Assembly: GCA_030141605.1 (NCBI GenBank)
Contig: JAQGDQ010000097.1
Span: 547,001-611,000 of the forward strand
Direction of reading: 5' to 3'
DNA length: 64,000 bases
DNA from: Tubiluchus corallicola
Taxonomy: Eukaryota > Priapulida > Priapulimorpha > Priapulimorphida > Tubiluchidae
In this document: positions 48,310-62,696 of the stretch, in pieces
How positions within the stretch are numbered: the first letter of the stretch is position 1
Layout: each line of letters starts with the position of its first letter
The notes under the pieces: model-generated
The model's input: the letters and a program-made list of their open reading frames with translations, nothing else
What the model was told of the DNA's origin: nothing
Database searches by the model: none
Program-made: the position numbers and the translations under genes

Positions 48310-49980
48310 ACTAAACTATTAAACTATTAAAGTATTAATTTATCTACCATAATATCGCAAGCGAATACGCTCTACCATTAACACGAATTGCGTTATATGC
48401 ACGTGAGCAGACACCATGGAGAACGACTTTATCTAATTATTATCAAGTCATTGAATTTAACGCTTGAAAATTAACTGCCATGTGATTACCATTAACTAGC
48501 ACACGTTTGAAGCTTTAGGCATTATAACTTCATAATATAATAGCCTTCTACGTATTGAACATGTAGCAAATACGTCTACATCCCTGCAGCAAGATCTACA
48601 AAAAGAATTGTACGGTTTATTTCCATACCATTTCATGTTTGTTATTGATGTACAGTTGGCAAGTATACAGTCTAGGCTTAAAACCACTAAAAGGGTCAGG
48701 CATGCATGGAAACAGGCAACTGCTTTATATAATATATACACAGCCGTAATGACTACAGTCGCTTGGTTAAGTCAACCAAATCGTACAAGTTTGTTAAAAA
48801 TTTGTCTGAAGTTTGATTGGGAAGTTCACGCATTAGCGGCTCGGCTCAGGTTTCGAGTTGCCAAGTTGCGAATTTGTAAAAGAGGCCATCCATGTTCGGT
48901 AATCACTTCATCGCATCATAGCTGTTGCATTTACTGTTAACTTGAAGTATATAATATTGCCAACATTGTTAGGTTGTTAGATAAGCCAATTATATTAAAA
49001 CCTGCAACCAAAAATTTTAATTTTACGATCGCAATCATCGTAAAATAATTTTCAAAAGACTGAATATTTGCAACTTGATATTCATTATATATGGTATTAA
49101 TAGTTTAAAAAGATTTTAGTCTCAAAATTGCCAAGCTTTCTTCAATAAAGTATGTGAGTCTTCAGCATTATTATAGCAGTTTGATAGAAACATGCATATG
49201 TACATGCTTCTAGATTCCCAATATACGCCCGCTTTGGGCTATTAAACCATACTAGTTTTCCAGTACAATAATCTAATTTCTTATTATTGCACAAATCTTT
49301 GTGGATATTAATACCTACAAGTGAATAACGGAATAACGAGATTTTAAAACAAATAAATTAAAGTCCAAAAAATTAATATGAATGCTGTCTTTTAGAAATT
49401 TATCCGAAACGTGGTATTATTTTTCGGGTAAAATTTCAGATTTGCACTTCCTTTTTTATAATGTTAAACTCAGCACTTATAAGAAGAAATTTCTACTTAT
49501 TTATTATGGCCACTTACTATAGACAAATATATAGTCTGCGTGATTTTTTAAGTTAATGAAAAGTAAGTAATCATTATAGTTTTACTTAACCTGGCTCAAG
49601 TTTATAAATAATATTATAACTGAAAAAGCACAGGTTGTTTAAAAGTGTTCGGTATGTTTTGCAGATGAATTAAACAATTTTAATTTGCTTTGTGAATTGC
49701 CTTTCAATTTTTACAGCTAATACTCCTTTACATTTTATTAAGCTGCACATTCTAATTAAGCTTCTAGCTGCTTACTGCTAAAGTTTTAAAGCGAGCATAG
49801 ATAAATGTAATATATTATCTAGCGAGCACAGTATATTATATAATATAATAAATACAGTATATTATAGAATATAATTAGCATTTTTATGGCTGGTAAATTA
49901 TAACAGATGTGATAAATTAAAATAATGCCCTGTACTCTAACAATGATCGAGTTATCTGATCTGAAAGCTTAAATAGTGTA
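48310..49980. other. intergenic, no gene recognised
   Basis: The 110-codon plus frame at 48608-48940 has no recognisable family and no ATG context of note; near 49841-49880 short CAGTATATTATA-type repeats occur twice. Nothing else seen. Confidence 0.45.
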
Positions 49981-49990
49981 CTATATTATA

Positions 49991-50242
49991 TTAACATAAA
50001 AAGCGTAATGCCCTTTATAGTCTCAATGATTACACATTATTTCAGAAGCTTTCACCCCAGCAGCATTATCAGCTGAAAAGTACAGATAAAATGTTAAAAC
50101 AGTTTGTACCAGTGTAAAACATAACATACACTGGAACGTACTGTTTTAACGGTTTTCTGCAATTTTGCCCGCTAGGGTGAAAGCTTCTGAAATAATATAT
50201 GATCGTCATGAGACACTAAAGGTATTACGTTTTTTATGTTAA
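49991..50242. mobile_element. palindromic MITE with TTAA flanks
   Basis: TTAA-CATAAAAAGCGTAATGCC at the left is mirrored by GGTATTACGTTTTTTATG-TTAA at the right. The match runs inward for about 65 bases (CATTATTTCAGAAGCTTTCACCC and its complement, cut here into CAGAAGCTTTCACCC and GGGTGAAAGCTTCTG), and an inner pair GTTAAAACAGT...CCAGTGTA / TACACTGG...ACTGTTTTAAC extends the hairpin almost to the centre. Total about 250 bases, no coding capacity. TTAA flanks fit a piggyBac-type target duplication, although the tips do not begin CCC. Confidence 0.75.
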
Positions 50243-50261
50243 AGATGACAAGTCTTAGGAG

Positions 50262-50407
<146 letters not shown>

Positions 50408-50449
50408 TTTATATATATATATATTTATATTTACGTTTATAATATATTA

Positions 50450-52840
50450 TATTGTCTTATAAATATTATATTATTTAGCGTTATAATTCCAAGAGTGTTA
50501 AAAAAACAAAGTTCTTAATGTCAAAATCAGGCCATAACATTTGTGTCATGTCAGAATACAAAGATCAAATGCTGGCTGGGATCAATGGACAAACAATGAA
50601 AATGTTTTACAGAAAAAACGCATTTCAAAAAATGCAAATGTAGACAATTCTGTAGCTGCAACGGCAAATTACCAATGTCTTGGTAGATGAATTTCTTGGA
50701 GAATATTCATGCAATGCGTATACACAGAGCTAAATATGACAGTCTTAAAAAAAGTTTACGGTCGAAATTACGGATTGTGAGCCGATATTGCGCGTAATTT
50801 ATACAATGAACAGAAATTGATTATGGTAATATGGAACAGCGTCCGTCCATTAACTGAGCTACGGCAAATAAACAGAATCGCGAAAAAACTTCCACAATTC
50901 CGTGGCAAAGTGTATTGACTGTGTCATTGTGCAGTCAGATATATGTGCAGAAAAGTTAACACGCGCACGCATGCACGCATACACGGTGGTGTAACAAACG
51001 CAGGATCTGTCAATCATTCTGCCCTTATTTACACCATTGGGGATGACTGATGTTTGCTCACAAACGCCGAGGAAGGTATAAATGAGGTACTGATCACCAA
51101 GTGAGCTCAGCTTGCTCAGAAACACTCAGAGAGCACGTCTTCCTTTTGTCTCTTTTGACCTACCATATAAACGTTGCATACACTCGCGCCGGGCTTACAA
51201 AAGAGCTCTGTTCTGTGGCAACATGACGAGACAAAATTACACATGAAAGTACTAAAAGAAACTTATTTTTCATTCAAACACCGTTTTGAATTGTTAAACA
51301 ATTTTGGTTTCAGTAATTTATGCAAATTATGTATGAATAACTGAAACAAAATCCTTGACGCTTGAAACATACAAGCGAAAATTTTTAAAAGTCTTTCATG
51401 AAAACTAACTGGAAAATAATCAATAAATATCATAACATTTACCACGAAAGACATTAATAATTACAGAAACAGCAAAATATTATAGCAATTCCGTTTGTTT
51501 TGTTTCCTCTGAGTACATAGTAGTTTAATAATTTATACTTGTGCTGCTGTACGACAGCATCAAATTGTATAGAATAATTTAAGAAAAACAGCAAAGCTGG
51601 TTCAAGCAGTGGCTGCATCCAAACGTTTAATCATTATTGGCTTTGGCTAGTATATGGATGATAAACCGCCAGGAAAATGATTAGTCATAAGCTGTTTCGC
51701 CTGCTACATTAGGCTACTTTTCTCTCGCTCTAGAAGACGCATATTCGCATCGAAACATTACTAGAGTACATCTGCCGGTTTAGTGCCTCACCTTGCAGGT
51801 TTTTCCCTGGTAACCTTGCTACCGTTCTGGTACAAGTCCAACAAGTCCAATCGTTGAGCGTTTAATTTTGGCTTGCAGTGCGCTGAGCTGCATAAAAATA
51901 ACAGCAAAGTTAGACTGTTAGATATTACAAAAGAAAATGGGTGGTAGCAAATTTGTTATTAATAAATTCACTATATAGTAGGATTTTCCCAAAGTAGAAA
52001 AATAAAAAGTAGTAATATTCGTCATGCCAAATTTAAAAATTAATTTACAATGTCCACCTACGTTACCCAATTATAATATGTAAGATATAGAAGTAACTTT
52101 TGTTAAAGAATTGCACTTATTTAAATTATAATTGCGCCTATAATAGTTATAGCACCGTACTACGCTGTATAGATGAATAGAAACACCTATTTGATGTAAA
52201 ATCTTTTATCTAATGACAAATAGATATATGCCATTAACAGCATGTTATGTAAAAGAAAACTGGGCTCAATTAGTAAATGTTATGTTGTAGATGAAAGAAA
52301 ATCTTCCAGGCGTATTAAACTACCCCAAACGCTTTTATTTATATCATTCTCGCAGATCGCATTTCTTCAGAAGAAATTTGTTATTCTGTCGTATGACCCT
52401 CGCAATTTATAGTGATATAAAAATAGCAAAGAAACATACGCCAGTCACGTGTTATAACAAAGACTGATGTTTAGAGTCTGTACACAAAGTATTTCCAGCC
52501 TTAATATGTTTTTGTTATCACGCGAGAGAAATCAATTTATTATTGTAATACGTGTCATAACAGAAATAAGATTAGAACCTTGGAGGCAGTTTGGCTGATG
52601 ATCTGAAACACATTAGCAATATTAACCATACTAGTATAAAATAAGATTTTATCTGCAGACGTTTCCACGAATTTATAAATCACACTTAAGCTGTCAGCCT
52701 AAATATGCACAAATTTTATTTCAAAAATACGGATGTGAAGGTTTGTAAGTCAGCGACGTACGTCGAGTGGTAGAAAGGGAAATGACAGAAAAACTCACCA
52801 ATATACGAATAAAATGAGCAAGAAAGTGCAATAACAAACA
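50450..52840. other. intergenic, no gene recognised; candidate regulatory patch
   Basis: The stretch 50,900-51,200 is of higher complexity, with a TGTTTGC motif of forkhead-binding type near 51051-51057. No gene or transposon recognised. Confidence 0.35.
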
Positions 52841-52849
52841 AATGAAAAT

Positions 52850-53280
52850 CGAAACCAAGAAGAAAGGAAGGAATAGACGAAAAAGAATGAGGCAGACAGA
52901 CTGACAGAATGCGGGCCACTGCGAGGTTGACAACAGAGGAATAAAGAAAGTAGAAAGAATGAATCAAAGAAAAAAAAGAAAACGAAGGAAGACAGCGCAA
53001 CGCGAGGAATAAAATCCCGAGAGGAAAATAAAAAAGGAGAGCTTGTGGTAGAACACAGGTGGTAGAAAACGAAGCAACAGAAAAGAAAGTTAAAGAATAA
53101 ACAGGAAATGAAGGAAGAGAAAGGTCCAAAAAAGAAAAAGGGATGAAAGATGGGAAATGGAATGAACAAATAAATGGGTAAAAAACGAAAGAATGGAAAA
53201 ATTGAAAAATAAGAGACGGATGAATTAAACTGTTGAAGAGAAAAGTGAGCGAAAGAAGCGTCATAAAAAATGAAGGAAAA
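52850..53280. repeat. degenerate purine-rich minisatellite (GAAAGAA/GAAGGAA type)
   Basis: About 430 bases in which the plus strand is largely A and G, with recurring GGAAxGAAxGAAA phrases. Three long overlapping Phe/Ser-rich frames on the minus strand result from this composition and show no domain. Confidence 0.7.
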
Positions 53281-53289
53281 CCGCATTTT

Positions 53290-55165
53290 ACACGGCATTA
53301 TCATGGAGCAGATGATCCACTGTTTTTAACGCTAAAATTAGCACTAGCATTTTGCCGAAGTTTCAAAATAGTATTAACACACTCTGCAAAATCCCGTTAA
53401 GCTATTTATGTTGATTTACCCACAGCTATTACTACCATTATTGTTTAATACTTTAATTATTTGTTAAAGACAAATTCTTTACTTTTTTACGTATCTTCAG
53501 TAAAGGGGCGAAACACTTCTGCAGAAATGAAACCTTTCAGTTTAATTGCAACCTAGGTCAATTAGCCAAAGAAGCCACATTAGACAGAGACCAATATGGC
53601 ATATTTGCAGTCCACTGAAGGCATACACACAGACAGACATTGCTGTTTTTCCATCAGATTGCTTCCAACCAATCACGACAGTTTGTTATCTTTAGCGGTA
53701 AGGTACTTAACTACCGAGGAATAATGAACCGCATTCTTCTCCACCGGGAGATTTTCCCGAGCTAAATAGGAATTACTGGGACCACTTCTGGAGCGCAACA
53801 GAAGTTTACTCATGGTGGACGTCCCTCCACTGGACCAAGAAACTATAATTATTTCTATTAGTTACCATAACAAATGTCGCAAGGGCAGAAATCATAAGGC
53901 AAACTGACTTTGGGGAAGCGCGAAGTTTACACAATCTTGAGAAACCCGCGAGGAAAACCAACCGTGGTGGTTCCCCTGTACTTGACTGTATTACGCTTGG
54001 AACAACACTTGGCTAACGTGAAATAACAAACGACTTTCAACGTGGCAAAACAGTTGCAAACAAAAACGTCTTATCGCAAAAAGTGAAAGTACAAAAACAC
54101 TTGTTTTTATATGGCGGTAGAAGATAATAGCTTTAAAGAGATTAGGAATATTGGCAAAATAAGCAAAGAATTGCAAACTGCAGTAAACCAATAGTAAGTA
54201 TTAGGCTGTAGTTGTAAATGTCATTTTGGGTGATGGGTATGAATTATAAGACTTCTGCCAAGAAAATATAGCAGATAAGGTATTCAAAGCAATTAAACGA
54301 AAGATAGTGTTGGGCAGGTTTATTTTAGTGTTTTCTAGAAAAATGTAAAAACCTGCAAATGAAAAAAAGCTAAGAAGTGGTGACGGTATTCATGCTACAT
54401 TCACTACATCAAACATGTGTAAGTCTTCACATTTCCTACGTTCCAAATGCCACATCTACTAGGGATTATATATATAGATTTAGTAATAACTACTAATTCA
54501 TTTTATAGTTATGTACAAGTACACGAATGTTGTACTTTCAAAACTTTTATGCTGTTTGATACTTTTGCCATGTTATCATCTACTGTGTACAACCGTTCCT
54601 ATTAGTACCTAACGTGGAAAAACATTTACTTCACTGCACCCAAGCTCGGGGCCACTAAGCAGTTTCTTCTCCAACATTGTCTGTCCAAAATTTTGATATA
54701 GTTGATGAATTTTGTAAGAATTTGAGATGTCTTTTTCATTGTTAGTATTGGAGAACTAGTACCACAAAGTTATTTTTGAAAAAATTAAGGCAAAAATGAC
54801 TGAAACTCAAACAAACAAGCACAATATGGTTTCGAAAAGGGTTTCGTTTGCATGAGAAATAATGATCTTGTTTCTGTTTGAATTTCATCACGTACTAGTG
54901 CGCAGACATTGCTCATTTTGCACTAGCCGTATCGTGGCTATAGCCTTACTGTCCATCTCTACATCAACAACACGTAGAAGGAATGCAAATAGAAACAGAT
55001 ACGCGGAACAGACTGGAACAAAAGCACGAGGCGTTGTCTCGTATTACACGAAGCCGTGTGTGCCATGAAGACGTTCCTGTGTCAAATTAGTTTATTTGTT
55101 CCTGTTAACAGTCTAGTACTGACGATTGCACAGTAAAACAATAGACGGTACCACTGTTTCATAGA
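53290..55165. other. intergenic, no gene recognised; GC-richer patch
   Basis: 53,560-53,990 is richer in GC and holds CCAATCACGACAG and GTTATCTTTAGC (GATA-type). Possible regulatory element; no gene recognised. Confidence 0.35.
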
Positions 55166-55168
55166 ATA

Positions 55169-55605
<437 letters not shown>

Positions 55606-55609
55606 GTTG

Positions 55610-56745
55610 CAAATTTCGAACCTGAGTGTTTAGATTTTTCCCTTTACCTGCGTAGAAGTGATACTAATATTCAACTAACGTAATTTACTGCAGATCTAAT
55701 CCGCAGTGTTTAAAATTCGGCAGTACTAACTGAAAGATCTTTGGCATCATTGTTAAATGCTGTCAAACATAATAAGGCCTGTCTACTTTTAGGACTGTAA
55801 CTTGAAGGTCAGAAATCTGCTAACTCGGTTTTGTTTACTCTAACTGTCTACCAAAAACTCATTTTTGTACATATTAAGCAGGTGGTTTTATAACATTCTG
55901 GTAAAAATACGCTTGCCGTTCCGCAAGGAGTCAACATTTTACGGGCTTGATAAGTGAAGTTAGCAAAGTAATTTTTAAGAAAGGAAAAACAAAACAATGT
56001 AGGTTCATGGCTTTAAACGAAAAAAGTGAAAAGGGTTTAAGAGCAAGGAAGCGCCCTGCATTTGATCTCGGATTATTTCGGAGCATTTCTGAGATTTTTC
56101 CGTCTAATAATTTACAGGAAAAAAAATCTTTTCTCAAACCAAAAGTTTGTAATCACAAAAATATGGAGTACATGAATACAGGAAGAAACTTTTTAAACTA
56201 ATAAAAGTTGGAAATATTTTAACAAGGTGAGCAATATTGGGCTGACGAAGTTATCGAAAGAAGTAGTTTAAATCATAATCATTTTCTCGCCATGCTTTCA
56301 CGCCCTAATTAAAAGTACTGCAAGAATTCGGTGCTGATTAGCGGACATATTAATATGGCGGACACCTGAGGACTTCCAGCATTTGATGACGTACCGCGCG
56401 ACGGAAGTGAAGGAATTCCTTGCTGCTAATAATTACAGGAAATTGAAGCGACTCGGCATTATTGGTGCGTACATCCTCTTCTCAGACATGAGGTGAACAT
56501 ATGAAAGCGGAAGGATTCCTCCAGCAAAAGGGTCAATATAAGGTTTGGTTGTGTCAGTCAGAAGTGATATGATCAAGCAATGAATTATCTAGTAAACGAT
56601 GGTGGTTTCTCTGTTGCGGCATGCTAGCCTATATAGGCTACAAATCAGCTTCTTGAACTGCAGTGTATTAAATTAATTGTGCAAATCAGGCGCTGAAAAC
56701 CACGAATATGGTTTTTATGTTCTTACATCACTATATCAAATCTTG
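55610..56745. other. intergenic, no gene recognised; candidate regulatory patch
   Basis: The stretch 56,290-56,520 is complex and GC-richer, with CCTAATTAAAAG and GCTGATTAGC (homeodomain-type cores). No gene recognised. Confidence 0.35.
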
Positions 56746-56749
56746 CGTA

Positions 56750-56945
56750 TTCTACTCAAATTCACCATTTCTGAGGATTGTTACTCTTTTCTTTACCCTT
56801 GTTTTTTCTATTACATCCTTCTTTTTTTGTTCATCCTTTTTCCTTTATTCTCTTCTTTTTCTTTATAGTGTTTTGTTTGTTTTCTCTTTCTCTTTTTCCT
56901 GTTTGCCATTTTATTCTTTTTCTCTTTCCATTTCATTACTTTCTG
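56750..56945. repeat. polypyrimidine tract
   Basis: About 190 bases of mainly T and C on the plus strand (TTTCTTTACCC..., TTCTCTTTCTCTTTTTCC). Long Phe/Ser/Leu frames here are composition artefacts. Confidence 0.75.
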
Positions 56946-56999
56946 GTTTCAATGCACCTTCAGTCGAAGATGCTCAAGCTAATTAAGGGGCCAGCTAAG

Positions 57000-58735
57000 A
57001 GGTCCTTTTTAGTTTAAACAGAAAAAATACACCTATTTCCCAACTCGACATCAATATTACAACGCCTGTTGTAGAAATTTGATATTATGATGTAAATGAC
57101 TAGATCATGGGACAAGTCTGAACATTTTCCCCTAAGTCCACTATGTTTCATTCATCGAATATATATAGGTGCACTAAGCATAGATAAGTAATTCTGAGCA
57201 GATTTGGGCAAGCATTATAACCCAATGCTGTATAACTGACTCATTATCACATAGAAATGTGAGGCAAAATAAAACTGAATTAAACCATTTTTAATATAAA
57301 AAACACGTCAAACTTCTAAAGTTTATTCCAATATCTAATAAATTTCTTTAAAACCAAACTTTCAGATTTTGAAATTCCTTCACCAGAGCTTTTAAGATTA
57401 GAGCTCAAATTATTTCTAACTAACTGCTCTTACAACACAACGGGATTTTTAAAATTCAAAAGCTTGGTTTTAAACAATTTTTGGGGTTTTACAACAGACT
57501 TTAGAGTAATTTGGTATACTTCTCGTAGTAAAACACTGGCTCGCCTACGATCCACAGTTCTGCAAATTCATTGGCAATAATCTATTAATAGGCAAAACAG
57601 AACTTCCGCATTATAAACAAGCATTCAGATTTCCACATAAATGTAGATTGACCGGCATCCCTAACTATGGGTTTCATTGTGTAATTTTTATCATGTAGAC
57701 ACATGTGATATGTTAGAAACGGCAGAGAGTGAGTGAAACCATTCAACGGAAAATGAGAAATGCGGTATGCAGGCCAGCGGGGGCGCTTACAGCTCCCCTA
57801 CCCGGCATGTGGAACACTCACACTGCCAAAATCTTCTCAGATGTTCCTCTCATCTAGTCCAGATGCGATGGCTCAGTAGAGAAACCCAGAGAGATGCAGA
57901 AATGAACCCCAATAGGATTAGCGCGTCCAAATCCGCCTGACAAGCTCAGTTACAAATCGCATTACATGGTAGATTTGTCCTGCTCTATACTGGCAATACC
58001 GCACACACGAGGCATCAGCAAAACTGTTTATAAATACACACAAACGTAGTCCACGTGACGGACAATAAGAATGCTTCTAAACTTTAAACTATTTTGAGGT
58101 AGAGATTCGTGATATTTAGCCTAAATATAATTGTTTTACAATAACAAGAACAAAACAAACAAAATATAAATTGAAAATTCCAAGCGCGTCTACTAGAGTA
58201 TAAACGGATACGTTAGTGAGAGTACATACATGAGTGAGATACTTACGGAATTTTGACGTTGTGGTGAACAGTTATTAAAATACTGTATTTTAACTCTACC
58301 AAGTAAGTTTTTTGCAGTTTAACTCGCAAGATTTTCTGATAAATGTAAAATCAATTTGACAAGTCACATACATGAAAAAGGCAAACTGGCAAAGAAAAGG
58401 CTAGAAAGTTGCTGTGCAAAAACAACCACTGCCATTGATGTTACAATCTAAAAAATTATAGAATCAACATCTGACGTCATTTTTCAGCCAAAATTTATAA
58501 AGTCGCTATAATGAACAAAACACGGACAGTGTATATTTGTCAAGAAAAAATGAATGGAAGTTAAACCTGTCGTGAATTTTAGTTGTGAATCTTAATTAAT
58601 AATTTGTACAAAGTTTTCGATGTACACAATATAATTAAAACTGCTAAAAACAAATAAATGAAGAACTTCTTTTTGTTATTCACGAATATCAAACGTTTGA
58701 AACAGTCATAGCTGCTTCTAATAGGGTCTAGATGA
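57000..58735. other. intergenic, no gene recognised
   Basis: AT-rich except 57,720-58,020, which is GC-richer (CAGGCCAGCGGGGGCGCTTAC). No gene recognised. Confidence 0.4.
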
Positions 58736-58737
58736 AG

Positions 58738-58934
58738 TGGCGTTTACCTGGCATCCGGAATGCGTATGCGTTATCCACTTGCGGAACAGCTGCGTATAAA
58801 AAATCAATAGGAAATAGCTACAGAAAAAATAACGCAGGTCTGATAAACGGGTGCACTGAAAACAATATAAGCCGATTCCATCTATTCGGCATTTAGGTAA
58901 CGCATACGCATTCCGGATGTCTCGTAAACTCCAC
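58738..58934. repeat. inverted repeat, about 37-base arms with a perfect 22-bp core
   Basis: 58752-58773 is the exact reverse complement of 58898-58919 (core CCGGAATGCGTATGCG). Outward, GTGGCGTTTAC (58738-58748) pairs with GTAAACTCCAC (58924-58934) with one mismatch. The spacer is 124 bases. The right arm also ends an 80-codon minus-strand frame (59121 to 58882). Confidence 0.85.
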
Positions 58935-59139
58935 CTAACAGCTTGAGCTTGTTTTGGCCTTCTTCCGTTTTTTCAGGACTACTTTTTTGAGGAACAGTTT
59001 TTAAATCTAAATGTCGTTGAGAAAAATGAGGTTCACCGAATGTAGGAGCAAAACTCTGGTGCTTCAAATAATAGTCAATACTCGATGCAGTCAAAGCAGT
59101 CACTTTATTAAATCTAAGCACAAAACCAAGTAATCCAAT

Positions 59140-59920
59140 TGCCTCTGAGCACGTAAGTAAAAATTCTCATGGTGTATTTTGTTAAGCCGTATCTCGCATT
59201 CAAATCTAACTCAAAACGTATATACAGCAATCAATAGATTATTGAACTTTCACAAGTACCCAAATCCTTATCACAACAAGATCATATACACACTGCGAGA
59301 CATACATAAGCCAATATAGCAAGCGTGCTTTTCTGTTTAGATATAGAGAGTATAGTGAGTTAGTCCACCGTAATAATTAAAACGCTGCAGTGGCTATATA
59401 CGCACGAAACTAATTTGTTTATGTTAAGATAAACAAAGCCGTATTTAGTAAAAATAATTACCTCAAAATGCTGAGTCTCAGGCAGTCTAGCTTTTCCCTG
59501 TAGCATAAACAACGATTGTGAATAGAGTTTGGTAAGAAAACACATTTACAGAGCCGCTACTTGTGAAGCTATAAGATATGTGAGCTTTTGGGAAAGCATT
59601 TTATGCCTTATATATTAACTCTGTGTATAGCAATGCTGTGCATTTAGTGAGAAAGCCTTGTAGTGATTAATATGAGCAGTTTTGTTGCAAAGGCGTCTGG
59701 TTTCAGGGCATTAATAAGCAGAACGCTTGGGTTCGGCTTTTCGTTAATATAGGCTTGTAGGCCAGTGCATGTTCTTGTGCATGAGAATTTTTCCCAATAC
59801 TGAGAAATATTGATTTAAAATTAAAACCATCTGAACAATAATTATTAAAGCAATGATTAAATTATTAGACGTTGTGAAATTACTATTCAGTATTTTTACA
59901 TCAATTTCATAATGATGATA
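59140..59920. other. intergenic, no gene recognised
   Basis: AT-rich. Nothing recognised. Confidence 0.5.
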
Positions 59921-59923
59921 ATG

Positions 59924-60062
<139 letters not shown>

Positions 60063-60069
60063 ATAGCAG

Positions 60070-61175
60070 CAATATTAATTTAAGTCAATTCAGCTTGTTG
60101 AATGGTGGATGGTTAAAATTAGTTTTTTGTTTTAATAATGTTATGCCAAAATTATTATTTTATGATAATTATGAAAAAGCTTTGCTCGTATATAACACAG
60201 CAATAACAAAACTTTTGACTTGTGCCAAAGCTGAGAAAATTTTCCATTTTATTAGGTTGATTAAAATTCGCAATGGCCATATTAGAATCCAAAAAAAAAC
60301 TTGCAAATAACCTATGCCGTACAAGGATTAATTATGACAAAAATTCCAATTCGAGCACCAATTCGAACTCAGAAACAACCCATGAAATCGAAAATCGTAT
60401 AATCAAAATTCAAAGTGGTATTAATTACTGCTTTTGATGAAGAAATAAAGCCTCTTGTAAGGTTAATATGAAAATGTAACCAACGATAAGAAAAATCCAT
60501 GTTCTTAACTGCCCAGCCAATGAACTAAATCAGAGCTTGTCACATTTTCTTTCAGTTTTCCATGGATATATACTAGACATGGTAAAGTCTTTTAATTGTG
60601 TCCCAGCTGTCATAGATCAGCAGTTAACAAGACGACTTTGATTTCAAAGTGTATAATTACAATACCATATAACTGCAACTACAATGAGAAATCAATTTTC
60701 TCAGTTCTGTCTGTAAAACGCTGGATTCACGAAAAGACGTTGGCTAACAGCCGGCACACATTCCTCGTTGGCTGTCTTCGCTCTAACCAGTCACAAATTA
60801 GCTGAACACTGAGTCTGTTAGCAGCATGGTATCCCTGGCTTCGGTTATATTTGGCAGCAACAAATGGTAACCGAGCCGGCAGTTCTTAGCTAGATCCGCG
60901 CCCCGCATGTGTTAATAGTTTTTCTACAAGACAAGCAATTAGTGCGCTGGTTAGTCTTTATCAGCCTTAAGAAATTGACTCTCTGGTATTAAAGTCTTTA
61001 AGTTGGATATTTCCGACGCTGCGGGAATCTGGACATGTTGTAGGAAATTAAATTTAATGAATTTAAAGAAGGATATGCAGCAGGAAATGTATCATCCGTA
61101 TGGGGCACGTAGTTTCTTCGCCGTAGCTAATTTTGGCAGAGTCCATTTGTATAAGTCGTTTAGTTTAACTTAAAA
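60070..61175. other. intergenic, no gene recognised
   Basis: AT-rich to about 60,590, then more complex. Short unrecognised frames only. Confidence 0.5.
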
Positions 61176-61182
61176 TAAGCTA

Positions 61183-61240
61183 CCGTAAAACGGGGTGAGT
61201 TCGCCACCCGAGGGTGAGTTCGCCATCCATTACGTAATGG
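61183..61240. mobile_element. possible MITE end (ACCGTAAAACGGGG) with doubled phrase
   Basis: ACCGTAAAACGGGG is followed by GGGTGAGTTCGCCACCCGA and a second GGGTGAGTTCGCCA. Ends of this kind occur on non-autonomous elements in invertebrate genomes (recollection, not checked). No right end was found. Confidence 0.3.
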
Positions 61241-61249
61241 CCATTGTAG

Positions 61250-62690
61250 GTCTGCTGTAACTATTGTTCAGTGTTTAATGAACAGATATCATGATCACCG
61301 TCATTATAAACAGTTTGCGACAGTTATCTTCTTTCAATTCGCACTAGAAGTATTCCATTCTGCGCTACATATTGCTTGTCTACTATTTCTGGCTTGTACC
61401 ATTTGTACCATTTTTACGTTAAATGTTGAACGAGAATAGTTGCTTTGCAATGTGTAACTGAACATGTGTCATACTCAATATGAAACCGAGGTTATTTGAC
61501 AAGCTTTGAAATAAGATTTGATAAGATAAAACGTTATTGTTACAGCACAGGCTAAACGTTTTTAACAAGACGGTAAAGCGAAAAATTTAAAGCGTAAAAG
61601 CGAAATTTAAATATAAATTCTAACTTTCAAAAATCTTTTTACTAAAACTTTTCAAGAAGCTATGGTTCTTTCCCACATGAATGGCTTAGAATTATTTGAT
61701 CCCTGCTAAAACAAACGAATAGCTTTAAACCAGTAACTTTAAATGATTCACACAGCCATTAGTTAGATATTGATTTATGGCTTTTAGTTGATTTTTCTAG
61801 ATTTTGCTTATGAAACTTTACTGGAAGCTGGACACGGCATAGCATGTTGTTCCTTGTCACTAAGGCAGCAAACTTTTCACTCTAAGAGAACTCATTGAAT
61901 TCCTTTGTCCTAATCTTATTCGCAAAAATGTTCGCAAAATAATCAAAAGAGCCAACTATTTTTCGTCGTTGTGCAAAATTATTATCAATGCCTACTTGAA
62001 AATTCGCTGCTTTTATAAGTACTATCTGCTATAAGTATTTCAATCAAGACTAACATGGAACTGTATAGCATGGCAGCAAAATGGATTTGTCATAATTCTG
62101 CATTCTCAAGATTCTGTTAGATATTTTTTGCATTTGCCGATGTGCCCTAAAACACCACAGAATTCCATAAATTTTATTAAACTTTTCAGGCTTCAATAAC
62201 AACAAAAACGTTAAATTTGTTGTTTTAAAGTCGTATTCGCTTAGTTATCATTATTGCTACACAGAGTGAGTGTTGCTCAGATCTGGTATACAAAGATAAC
62301 AGTGGCGGAATAATATTTTTATAAAAGTTATCTAGTCGATTGACTTCTATGTTTTGGTACATTAGTGCCACATTCGACTGTAAAGAAGAAAAATCGTTAC
62401 TACTGCTAGCACAACTTTATAACGAAGTTTGCAATTCCGAGTTCTGTAAGTTCAATTCACTTCAGTTCAATTTAATTCAGTTCAATTTACCTTTTGTTTC
62501 CTGCTGAAATTGCAACATAACATACTAAAACAAAAAAATAGTACGCACATACAAAGACACACAAAAAGTCCTAAGACTACTAAATACAAAAAATAAGTAC
62601 AAATTAAAAAACCACTCAATAAACAATAACACACAAATGGAAAAAATTGAGCAAGCAAAGAGCTGGAGGTAGCACCTGTGTAAAAGGCTT
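61250..62690. other. intergenic, no gene recognised
   Basis: AT-rich. A short run of AGTTCAATT-type repeats lies at 62450-62495. Nothing else seen. Confidence 0.5.
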
Positions 62691-62696
62691 TGGAAA

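Noticed and set aside
52716-53304. Three overlapping minus-strand frames of 70-182 residues
   Set aside because: Phe/Ser/Leu-rich readings of a purine-rich minisatellite in several frames at once, with no domain.
56677-57017. Three overlapping plus-strand hydrophobic frames
   Set aside because: Composition artefact of a polypyrimidine tract.
57860-57945. A-box-like TGGCTCAGTAGAG and B-box-like GCGTCCAAATCC as a tRNA or SINE
   Set aside because: No anticodon arm between them and the spacing is loose; left as part of a GC-richer patch.
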